Shown in pieces: positions 8,940-16,887 of a DNA stretch of 64,000 nt. Both the position numbers and the translations under genes were made by a program. The notes beneath the pieces were generated by a model. It had not been told where the DNA came from, did not search any database, and worked only from the letters and a program-made list of their open reading frames with translations. This DNA comes from Sphaerobacter sp. (lineage in GTDB: Bacteria; Chloroflexota; Chloroflexia; Thermomicrobiales; Thermomicrobiaceae): the NCBI GenBank assembly GCA_029961075.1, contig JASBVL010000012.1, positions 1-64,000 of the forward strand, in the 5' to 3' direction. Position 1 is the first letter of the stretch. Every line of letters begins with the position of its first letter.

Positions 8940-10604
8940 ATGCAGACCGCCCATGCACACCGTCCTTCGGCGAACCGGAACCAGCCGGAATTCGATGCCG
9001 TCGTGGTTGGCGCCGGGTTCTCCGGGCTGTACATGCTCCACCGCCTGCGCCAGCTTGGCGTGACCACCCGCGTCTACGAGGCGGGCGGCGGGGTCGGCGG
9101 CACCTGGTACTGGAATCGCTATCCGGGGGCGCGCTGCGACTCCGAGAGCTGGGTCTACTGCTACTCCTTCTCGGACGAGATCCTGCAGGAGTGGACCTGG
9201 ACCGAGCGCTACCCATCCCAGCCGGAGATCGAGCGCTACCTGAACTACGTCGCGGATCGGCTCGACCTGCGCCGCGACATCCAGTTCAACACCCGGGTGA
9301 CCGCCGCCGCGTTCGACGAGGCGACGGGGCGGTGGCTGATCACCACCGACGCGGGGGAGCAGGTGTGGGCGACCTACTTCATCACGGCGGTGGGTTGCCT
9401 GTCGGCCGATAACCTGCCGGCGTTCAAAGGCCTCGAGACGTTCCAGGGCGAGTGGTACCACACCGGGCGCTGGCCGCAGGAGGGAATCGACTTCACCGGG
9501 AAGCGGGTCGGCCTCATCGGCACCGGAGCGACCGGGATCCAGGTCGCGCCGGTGGTCGCCGAGCAGGCCGAGCACCTGTGGGTCTTCCAGCGCACCCCGA
9601 ACTATGCCATCCCCGCCCACAACCGACCGTTGGATCCCGAGTTCATCCGGCAGCTCAAGGCCAGCTACGGCGAGGTCTGGGAGATCGTTCGGCGGTCCGC
9701 TGCGGGGCTTCCCATCGAGCCCGTCGAGCGGTCGGCGCTCGCGGTGAGCCCGGAAGAGCAGCGGCAGATCTACGAGGCTGCCTGGCAGAAAGGGGGCTTC
9801 TACTTCCTGTTCGAGACCTTCAACGACATCCTGGTCAACCCCGAGGCTAACGAGACCGCGGCTGCGTTCATCCGCTCCAAGATCCGCGAGACCGTCCGCG
9901 ATCCCGAGGTGGCCGAGCTGCTGTGCCCCTCGGACCATCCGTACGGGACGAAGCGGCCGCCGCTCGAGCACGGCTACTACGAGGCGTTCAACCGGGACAA
10001 TGTGACCCTGGTTGACGTCCGGAAGTCGCCAATCGAGGAGATCACCCCGACGGGGATCCGCACCACCGACGGCGAGTACCCGCTGGACATCATCATCTTC
10101 GCCACGGGGTTCGACGCCCTCACCGGCCCGCTGACGCGCATCGACATCCGCGGCCGTGGCGGGGTGGCACTGGCGGAGAAGTGGGTGTCGGGGCCGCGCA
10201 ACTACCTGGGCGTCGCCGTCCACGGCTTCCCGAACATGTTCACCATCACCGGGCCGCTCAGCCCCTCGGTGCTCACCAACATGCCGGCGGCCATCAGCCA
10301 GCACGTGGAGTGGATCGCGGACTGCATCGGGTACCTGCGGCAGCATGGCTACCGCGGGATCGAGGCGACGGCGGACGCCGAAGATCGGTGGGTGGCGCAC
10401 GCGAACGAGGCGGCCGAGCAGACGCTCTACCCGCGGGCGAAGTCCTGGTACATCGGGGCGAACGTCCCCGGGAAGCCCCGGGTGTTCATGGTCTACGTCG
10501 GCGGGCTCCAGAACTACCGTGCGCGCTGCCAGGAGATCGCCAGCAAGGGCTACGAGGGGTTCAGCCTGACGCCCGAGGCGGCACTGGCGGTTGGGGCTGG
10601 GTAG
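8940..10604 (+). CDS. Flavin-containing Baeyer-Villiger monooxygenase (cyclohexanone monooxygenase-like)
   Basis: A 554-residue FAD/NADPH enzyme. The FAD Rossmann motif GAGFSG is at residues 24-29, GGTWYWNRYPGARCD follows, the BVMO fingerprint FQGEWYHTGRWP is at 168-179, and the NADPH Rossmann motif GTGATG is at 194-199. These enzymes insert one oxygen beside a ketone to form an ester or lactone. The upstream gene encodes an esterase (now broken), so the pair would naturally oxidise a ketone and then hydrolyse the ester. Acetyl-CoA synthetase lies further downstream on the same strand, fitting use of released acetate; this is inference. Substrate cannot be told from sequence. The ATG follows GGACGGAGGGTAC, which contains a ribosome site. 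Confidence 0.9.
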   Translation: MQTAHAHRPSANRNQPEFDAVVVGAGFSGLYMLHRLRQLGVTTRVYEAGGGVGGTWYWNRYPGARCDSESWVYCYSFSDEILQEWTWTERYPSQPEIERYLNYVADRLDLRRDIQFNTRVTAAAFDEATGRWLITTDAGEQVWATYFITAVGCLSADNLPAFKGLETFQGEWYHTGRWPQEGIDFTGKRVGLIGTGATGIQVAPVVAEQAEHLWVFQRTPNYAIPAHNRPLDPEFIRQLKASYGEVWEIVRRSAAGLPIEPVERSALAVSPEEQRQIYEAAWQKGGFYFLFETFNDILVNPEANETAAAFIRSKIRETVRDPEVAELLCPSDHPYGTKRPPLEHGYYEAFNRDNVTLVDVRKSPIEEITPTGIRTTDGEYPLDIIIFATGFDALTGPLTRIDIRGRGGVALAEKWVSGPRNYLGVAVHGFPNMFTITGPLSPSVLTNMPAAISQHVEWIADCIGYLRQHGYRGIEATADAEDRWVAHANEAAEQTLYPRAKSWYIGANVPGKPRVFMVYVGGLQNYRARCQEIASKGYEGFSLTPEAALAVGAG

Positions 10605-11006
10605 GGCAGCGCGCGCCCCCTCCACGGGTGAGTAGGCACCAGCGGCGGCCGGCCGGGGGGCACGCCCGGTGCTCCCCCCCGGCCGGCGGGTCGTTGTGCT
10701 GCCCCGCCGCCTGTGGACGCCGCCAGCACGACGCGCCACGCAGAGATCCGCCCGCGATGTGCTGATCTCGCCGCGCCCCTCCGTCGCCCGGGCTGCGGCG
10801 ACGGCGCGGGGTCCTCCGCCGCCACGCACCCCATCCCGTCCGCCCGGGCGGGGTGCCTTTCCCCGTCACCGGCCATGGGCTAAGATACGGGGTGACGAGG
10901 TACCAGGCATTCTGCGCAGATGAGCTCGCCGCGAGCGGCGTGGGGGTGTGTTTCGGCCGAGGGCGCTGAGACGCCCCGCGGACCAGCCACACGGAAGGAG
11001 CGTGGC
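10605..11006 (+). other. Intergenic region with GC-rich hairpin and possible acs promoter
   Basis: Just after the monooxygenase, about 10647-10687 can form a long hairpin (GCCGGCCGGGGGG pairing with CCCCCCCGGCCGGC) that could end its transcript, although no clear T-run follows. Near the acs end, TAAGAT at 10881-10886 is a possible -10 box without a convincing -35. No gene is supported here. Confidence 0.35.
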
Positions 11007-12986
11007 ATGTCGAATGACCCGACAGGAACGATCACCGGTCTGCTGAAGGAGACGCGCAGATACGCGCCGCCAGCGGCGTTTGCCGCGCAGGCCAACATCA
11101 ATGACCCGGCGGTGTACGAGCGCGCCAAGCAGGACCCGGATGCGTTCTGGGCGTCTGCCGCGGAGCTCCTCGACTGGGATCGGCGCTGGGATAAGGTGCT
11201 GGAGTGGAACCCGCCCTGGGTCAAGTGGTTCGTCGGCGGCAAGCTCAACGCGTCCTACAACTGCGTCGATCGCCACACCAAGACCTGGCGCCGCACGAAG
11301 GCCGCGCTGATCTGGGAGGGCGAGCCCGGGGACGAGCGTGTGCTCACCTACCAGGACCTCTACCGCGAGGTGAATCGCGCCGCGCTCATGCTCAAGCAGT
11401 TGGGGGTGCAGAAGGGCGATCGGGTCTCGATCTACCTGCCGATGATCCCCGAGTTGCCGATCATCATGCTGGCCTGCGCCCGAATCGGCGCGCCCCACTC
11501 GGTGGTCTTCGGTGGCTTCAGCCCGTCGGCGCTCGCGGACCGCATCAACGACTGCGAGGCCAAGGTGCTCGTCACCGCCGACGGCGGCTATCGCCGCGGC
11601 AGCATCGTGCCGCTCAAGGACAACGCCGACAAGGCGCTGGAGATGGCGCCTTCGGTCGAGCGGGTCGTGGTGGTCGAGCGCGTCGGGCGCAGCGTCCACC
11701 CGGTCCGCATGCAGCCCGGCCGTGACATCTGGTGGCACGAGGCCCTGGACCAGGTCACCGGGTCCTACTGCCCGCCGGAGCCCCTCGACGCGGAGCATCC
11801 GCTATACATCCTCTACACCTCCGGGACGACCGGCAAGCCCAAGGGCGTGCTCCACACCACCGGGGGCTACCTGGTCGGCACGGCCCTCACCAGCAAGTGG
11901 GTTTTCGACCTCAAGGATGAAGACGTCTACTTCTGCACCGCCGACATCGGCTGGGTGACCGGGCACAGCTACATCGTCTATGGCCCGCTCGCCAACGGCG
12001 CCACCTCGGTGATGTACGAGGGCGCGCCCGACTGGCCGGACAAGGACCGCTTCTGGGACATCGTCGAGCGCCGCGCCGTGAACGTCTTCTACACCGCGCC
12101 CACCGCCATCCGCAGCTTCATGCGCTGGGGCCCGGAGTACCCGGCCAAGCACGATCTCTCCTCGCTGCGGCTGCTCGGCACGGTCGGCGAGCCGATCAAC
12201 CCGGAGGCGTGGATCTGGTACCAGCAGCACATCGGCGGCGGGCGCTGCCCGGTGGTCGACACCTGGTGGCAGACCGAGACGGGGATGATCCTGATCACCC
12301 CGCTGCCCGGCCTCACCACCATGACGCCGGGGTCGGCCACCCGCCCCTTCCCCGGCGTCGAGCCCGATATCCTCGACGAGCAGGGCAACTCGGTGCCGCC
12401 GGGGCAGGGCGGCTACCTGGTGATCAAGCGGCCGTGGCCGGCGATGTTCCGCACCCTCTGGGGCGATCCGGACCGCTACGTCCAGTCCTACTTCTCCAAG
12501 TACGGCCCGTCCGTCTACGTCACCGGCGATGGCGCCAAGCGCGATGAGAACGGCGACTTCTGGATCATGGGCCGCCTCGACGACGTCCTCAACGTCGCGG
12601 GCCACCGGCTCGGCACGATGGAGCTGGAGAGCGCCCTGGTCAGCCACCCCGCCGTGGCCGAAGCCGCGGTCATCGGCGTGAGCCACGAGGTGAAGGGGCA
12701 GGCCATCGCTGCCTTCGTCACGCCGCGCGCCGGGGTGGAGCCGACCCAGGAGCTGGCGGAGGAGCTGCGCCAGCACGTCGCGGAGACCATCGGCCCCATC
12801 GCGCGCCCCGACCGGATCTACTTCACCGCCGAGCTGCCCAAGACGCGGAGCGCGAAGATCATGCGCCGGCTGCTGCGCGACATCGCCGAGGGGCGGGTGA
12901 TCGGCGACACGACCACCTTGACCGACCCGTCGGTGCTGGAGGAGATCAAGCAGCGCTACAGCAGCCACGAGGCCGGGGGCGAATAG
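11007..12986 (+). CDS. acsA: Acetyl-CoA synthetase (AMP-forming)
   Basis: A 659-residue ANL-superfamily enzyme that activates acetate to acetyl-AMP and then acetyl-CoA. Visible motifs are [19 protein letters not shown] (ATP/AMP P-loop), [24 protein letters not shown], and the C-terminal lysine region [14 protein letters not shown], whose Lys is the usual acetylation-controlled catalytic residue. Length is normal for Acs. ATG at 11007 was chosen because GGAAGGAG lies just upstream; a longer ORF from 10920 adds a non-homologous leader. A strong intrinsic terminator follows at 13008. Acetate from ester cleavage upstream could feed it, which is a contextual inference. Confidence 0.95.
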   Translation: MSNDPTGTITGLLKETRRYAPPAAFAAQANINDPAVYERAKQDPDAFWASAAELLDWDRRWDKVLEWNPPWVKWFVGGKLNASYNCVDRHTKTWRRTKAALIWEGEPGDERVLTYQDLYREVNRAALMLKQLGVQKGDRVSIYLPMIPELPIIMLACARIGAPHSVVFGGFSPSALADRINDCEAKVLVTADGGYRRGSIVPLKDNADKALEMAPSVERVVVVERVGRSVHPVRMQPGRDIWWHEALDQVTGSYCPPEPLDAEHPLYILYTSGTTGKPKGVLHTTGGYLVGTALTSKWVFDLKDEDVYFCTADIGWVTGHSYIVYGPLANGATSVMYEGAPDWPDKDRFWDIVERRAVNVFYTAPTAIRSFMRWGPEYPAKHDLSSLRLLGTVGEPINPEAWIWYQQHIGGGRCPVVDTWWQTETGMILITPLPGLTTMTPGSATRPFPGVEPDILDEQGNSVPPGQGGYLVIKRPWPAMFRTLWGDPDRYVQSYFSKYGPSVYVTGDGAKRDENGDFWIMGRLDDVLNVAGHRLGTMELESALVSHPAVAEAAVIGVSHEVKGQAIAAFVTPRAGVEPTQELAEELRQHVAETIGPIARPDRIYFTAELPKTRSAKIMRRLLRDIAEGRVIGDTTTLTDPSVLEEIKQRYSSHEAGGE

Positions 12987-13007
12987 CCCACCGATCGTCG
13001 AGCAGCG

Positions 13008-13046
13008 CCGGGGCGCCGCCATCCTGCGGCGCCCCGGTTTGCTTCT
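13008..13046 (+). terminator. Rho-independent terminator of acsA
   Basis: A 12-bp perfect stem (CCGGGGCGCCGC at 13008-13019 with its complement at 13026-13037), a six-base loop, then TTTGCTTCT. It also separates acsA from the convergent defence-like operon. Confidence 0.85.
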
Positions 13047-13089
13047 CCCGCGCGCGGATTGCCGGTGGGGGCACCCTCCCGGCCGCCGC

Positions 13090-16000
13090 TCAGACACCCG
13101 ACGCGCGGGCCGCGGCCTGGCTCGGAACCGAGCTCGCTTCGGTGTTGGGCGGCGCGAGCAGCTCGGCCGCTCGCGATGAACCGGGCTGGGCCTCGACGTT
13201 CGCCGGGGTGGTGTGCTGCGTGAGGGCGTGCAACGGCCTGACGATCTGCTTGGCCTCCTCCTCGAGCTGTTTGAGGCGCCGCGTGAGCGACTCAGGCGAG
13301 GCCCCCTCGATCTCCCGGTAGTACGGGTCCGTTGGCGAGAGCGACAGTCCCGCGACGCTCACCAGCCTCAGCAGCGGCGCAAAGGGGAACCCGCAATGGC
13401 GCAGGTTGCGGATCGTCTCCTCGGACAACGCCCATGGCGCGTTGTCTCCGACCGGGTCGGACGCGCGCTGGCGCACGATCTCGACGAGCGCTGCCCGCAG
13501 CAGGACCTGCCGCGCCCGCTCCTCGAGCGATAGGCGCTCGGCTTCCCGCCGCTGCCGGGCGATCGCGCTGTCGCGCTCCTGGAGCGCGTCGAGGTGCTGG
13601 CGGAAGTCCGCCTCGGCCGCCGCCCGCGCAGCAGTCGACCAGCTCAGATCGCCGCCGTCGAGTGCCCGCTCGAGATCGACGATCCGGTCAATGCGCCGTG
13701 CCTGGTTCCCCACGGGCTGGTAATACGCCCGCAGGGGCACGGGGTCATCTTCGGCGCAGCGGAGCAGACCTGCCGCGCTGTCCGACCGTGCCGGCGGCTC
13801 GATCTGGGCGAGGAGCTCGTTCAGCAGCCGGTCGCCGTAGCTCACCAGGCGCACCGTATCCGGGTGGGCGTCGAACACCGCGCGGTCGAAGGTCACGGCC
13901 ACCTGCCCGTCGCCATGGGCGAGCAGCAAGGCGTGAGGGATGGTCGGGTGCGGCCTGAAGCGCTCGCGGAGGCTCGGCGAGTGGGTCAGCACGCGCTCCA
14001 GGTCGGCCAGCTCCACCGGTGTCCCCTGGGCGGTCGTTCCCTGCTCGTCCGCGGGGTGCGTGTCGAGACTCACCAGCTCCACCTGCTGCTGATCGATCGC
14101 GGCCCTGAGCCTGGCCATCTCCTCCTCAAGCCGGCGCTCTCGCTCGGCGCGCGGCAGCATCGCCAGCGTCTCGATCGACCGTGCCACCCCCGTCAGGATC
14201 GGCTGCAGCTCGCCGACGACGTCGGTAAACCACGCGATCCGGTCGCTCAGGCGCTCGTAGACCCGCGCCTCGATCGTGTCCTCGTAGAAGAAGTTGCGCA
14301 CCCATACGTCCGGATACCGCTGGCCGATGCGGTCGACGCGCCCGATGCGCTGCTCGACTCGCATCGGGTTCCAGGGCATGTCGTAGTTGATCAGCACGCC
14401 GCAGGTCTGGAGGTTGAGGCCCTCGCTGGCTGCCTCGGTGCAGAGGAGAATCTTGATCCGCTCGCCCTGGCGGAAGGCGTTCTTGATCTCCTCCTTGGTC
14501 GTCGGCGTCCATGCGCCGTCGCGCCACTCTTCGCCGCCACGGCCGGAGTAGCAGGCGATCTGGTGGCCGTAGACCTCGCGCAGCCGCTCGCGCAGGTAGT
14601 CCATCGTGTCGGTGTATTGGGTGAAGATGACGACCGTCTCCCGCCTGCGGAAGATCTCGCCGAGCATCGCCATCAGGCGCTCGAGCTTGGAGTCGCCGCT
14701 GAGGCGCCGGATGTCATGCAGGAAGTCCTCGACGTAGCGGATCTCCTCCCGGTAACCCCGGGCCAGCGCCTGCGCCAGCTCCTCGGAGATGTCCTGCTCA
14801 AGCTCGTCCACTTCCAGGTCATCGTCCGTCAGGCCGGGGTCGGGCGCCTGCCCCCGCAGGAACTCCAGGCGTCGCTGCAGGCTGCGCTCGATGGCGGCGA
14901 AGCTGGAGGTGAGGCGGCGGCGGTAGACCGTCATGATGAAGCCGAGGCCGCGCCGCTCCTGCTCGTAGCGGGCGTAGAATTCCGCGATGTACTCCTCGAT
15001 CCGGTCGTAGAGGTCGCGCTCCGCCGGCGTCATCTCGATCCAGACCGGCTGCGGATCGCGCTTGGGGATGGTGGCCCGAATAAGCCCGCGGCGGGCGTAC
15101 TCGCGCAGCAGCTCTCGGGTGTTGCGGAACATCAGCCGCCGGAGCGGCGTGTGCCGCCGGGCATACTCCTGCGCGACCGCCTGGGCTTCGACCGGGAGTC
15201 GCGCGATAGCCGCTCGGCGGCCGGCTGACCGGACCAGCGCGCGAACCCGATCCCAGTTCACCGGGCCGACCCGCGACATGGCCATCTCGGCCAGCCCCGG
15301 ATCCTCGGTGCCGCCGCTCTCCAGCTCGTCCCGCACCATGTCGAAGACGAAGTCCCAGTCGACCTCCTCGACGGGCTTGCGCAGCTCGCGGAAGAAGCGC
15401 AGGAAGTGCTGCTCATCCACGCCCCAGCGCCCGCCGAGTCCCAGGAGCATCAGAAGATCCCAGACCTCGACCGGGTGCACCTGCATCGGCGTGGCCGTCA
15501 GGAGCAGCATCCCCTGCGTTCGCTTGCGCAACTCGCGCAGCAGCTCCAGGAGGCGGTTCGGCCGGTCGCGCTGGGCGAGGAAGTCCCGCCGGCGAGCATG
15601 GTGCGCCTCGTCCACCACGACCAGGTCCCAGGGGAGGGCAGCGAGGACCTCCCGCTGGCGCTCACGCCGCTTGACGAGCTGGCTCGAGGCGAGCAGGACC
15701 GGCTCGCTGTCGAACGGGTTCGGCGTGGACGGCTCGCGCTCGTCGCCAAAGACGGTGATAAAGCGGCCCCCGTCGTAGCGCGGGATGTCGAGGAGGAACT
15801 TCTCATACAGCTCCTCCTGCCATTGGCGTATGACGCTGCGCGGCGTAAGGATCAGGCAGCGGCGCACGCGGCCGGAGAGGAGGAGTTGCCGGATTGCCAA
15901 CCCCGCCTCGATCGTCTTGCCCAACCCGACCTCGTCGGCGAGCAGGAACCGCTCTGGAAAGCGGGCGACGATGGCGTCGCTCACGCGCAACTGGTGCGGC

Positions 16001-16884
16001 CACGGCTCGATGGCTGCGGTGGCGGCGCCGAGGCGTCCGGCACCCGGCAGGTGGGGGGCGTCGCGGAGGAACTGGGCGAGGATCCGCGCCCGCTGGTCGT
16101 CATCCCTCGGCTGCTCGACGACGTAGATCGCCCGCTCGTCCGCGACCCCCGCGGGCACGGCCGTCTCCAGCGGGTCACGCGTCGGCGGGTACTCCGGTCG
16201 AAAGGCGATGAGGCGTTCGCGGACGGCCTCGGGGATCGGCAGCGCGATCCAGTCCCGCTCCGTGCCTTCCCAGAGTCGCTCGAAGCGCCGGACCACGCCG
16301 GCGAGGTATCGCTGGGAGTCGTCCCAGGACGTGAAGACCAACAACTGCTCGTAGTTGTGCTGCCAGCCGGTCGCCGACTCGTTGACGCTGCCGCTGAAGG
16401 CGACCTGGTTCCCGGCCGCGTCGGTGAAGACCCCCTCTTTGGTGTGGAAGTAGGGGGCGGCCCGGTCACCGGGCACAGGCAGCCCGTCCGGCCCGACCGG
16501 GAGAACGACCCGGATCTCCAGCGTTCCCTCGGCTACCATCCAGGCGAGCGCCTCAAGGCGACTGCGCAAGAGGAGGTCCTCCGGGTCCGCGAGCAGCGTG
16601 AGGAACTTCTCGCGGATTCGCTCCGCGAGGTGGTACCCCCGCTCGATCGCCGCGACATCCTCGTCGTCGAGCGAGGCGCCGACGAGGAGCCGCATCCGGC
16701 CGCCGTTCTGGATCAGGTGGGCGATGCCGGCTGCCGCGACCGCCAGCGCCGAGCTGGAGAAGAACCCCGTGGCCCGGTCGTAGCGCACGCTCCGCGCGAG
16801 CGCCGGGATGTAGAAGTCGTGGAGCCGGTCGTCGGCCGGGCCGTAGAAGAACTGGAACGCGTAGTCGCGGAGCAGGCTCGGCAC
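13090..16884 (-). CDS. PLD-family nuclease fused to SNF2/DEAH helicase; last gene of the defence-like operon
   Basis: A 1264-residue fusion. Residues about 1-210 are a phospholipase D-like nuclease module of the helicase-associated kind, with HTKEGVFTD (HxK at 147-149) and FSGSVNESATGW (164-174). A SNF2-type motor follows: ADEVGLGKT (316-324), VVVDEAHHARR (DEAH at 425-428), LLTATP (461-466), and in the second lobe EAASEGLNLQTCGVLINYD and EQRIGRVDRIGQ near 845. The C-terminal 400 residues are Arg/Glu-rich and resemble the tail of SNF2 helicases of phage-defence loci. It starts only three bases after the DUF1156 methylase stop, so they are one transcript. Expected role: translocation on DNA and cleavage of non-self DNA. 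In DISARM the PLD and SNF2 proteins are separate; here they are one chain. Confidence 0.88.
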   Translation of the reverse strand: MPSLLRDYAFQFFYGPADDRLHDFYIPALARSVRYDRATGFFSSSALAVAAAGIAHLIQNGGRMRLLVGASLDDEDVAAIERGYHLAERIREKFLTLLADPEDLLLRSRLEALAWMVAEGTLEIRVVLPVGPDGLPVPGDRAAPYFHTKEGVFTDAAGNQVAFSGSVNESATGWQHNYEQLLVFTSWDDSQRYLAGVVRRFERLWEGTERDWIALPIPEAVRERLIAFRPEYPPTRDPLETAVPAGVADERAIYVVEQPRDDDQRARILAQFLRDAPHLPGAGRLGAATAAIEPWPHQLRVSDAIVARFPERFLLADEVGLGKTIEAGLAIRQLLLSGRVRRCLILTPRSVIRQWQEELYEKFLLDIPRYDGGRFITVFGDEREPSTPNPFDSEPVLLASSQLVKRRERQREVLAALPWDLVVVDEAHHARRRDFLAQRDRPNRLLELLRELRKRTQGMLLLTATPMQVHPVEVWDLLMLLGLGGRWGVDEQHFLRFFRELRKPVEEVDWDFVFDMVRDELESGGTEDPGLAEMAMSRVGPVNWDRVRALVRSAGRRAAIARLPVEAQAVAQEYARRHTPLRRLMFRNTRELLREYARRGLIRATIPKRDPQPVWIEMTPAERDLYDRIEEYIAEFYARYEQERRGLGFIMTVYRRRLTSSFAAIERSLQRRLEFLRGQAPDPGLTDDDLEVDELEQDISEELAQALARGYREEIRYVEDFLHDIRRLSGDSKLERLMAMLGEIFRRRETVVIFTQYTDTMDYLRERLREVYGHQIACYSGRGGEEWRDGAWTPTTKEEIKNAFRQGERIKILLCTEAASEGLNLQTCGVLINYDMPWNPMRVEQRIGRVDRIGQRYPDVWVRNFFYEDTIEARVYERLSDRIAWFTDVVGELQPILTGVARSIETLAMLPRAERERRLEEEMARLRAAIDQQQVELVSLDTHPADEQGTTAQGTPVELADLERVLTHSPSLRERFRPHPTIPHALLLAHGDGQVAVTFDRAVFDAHPDTVRLVSYGDRLLNELLAQIEPPARSDSAAGLLRCAEDDPVPLRAYYQPVGNQARRIDRIVDLERALDGGDLSWSTAARAAAEADFRQHLDALQERDSAIARQRREAERLSLEERARQVLLRAALVEIVRQRASDPVGDNAPWALSEETIRNLRHCGFPFAPLLRLVSVAGLSLSPTDPYYREIEGASPESLTRRLKQLEEEAKQIVRPLHALTQHTTPANVEAQPGSSRAAELLAPPNTEASSVPSQAAARASGV

Positions 16885-16887
16885 AGA

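Noticed and set aside
8766-10829. Minus-strand 687-residue ORF
   Set aside because: Antisense to a monooxygenase with complete active-site motifs.
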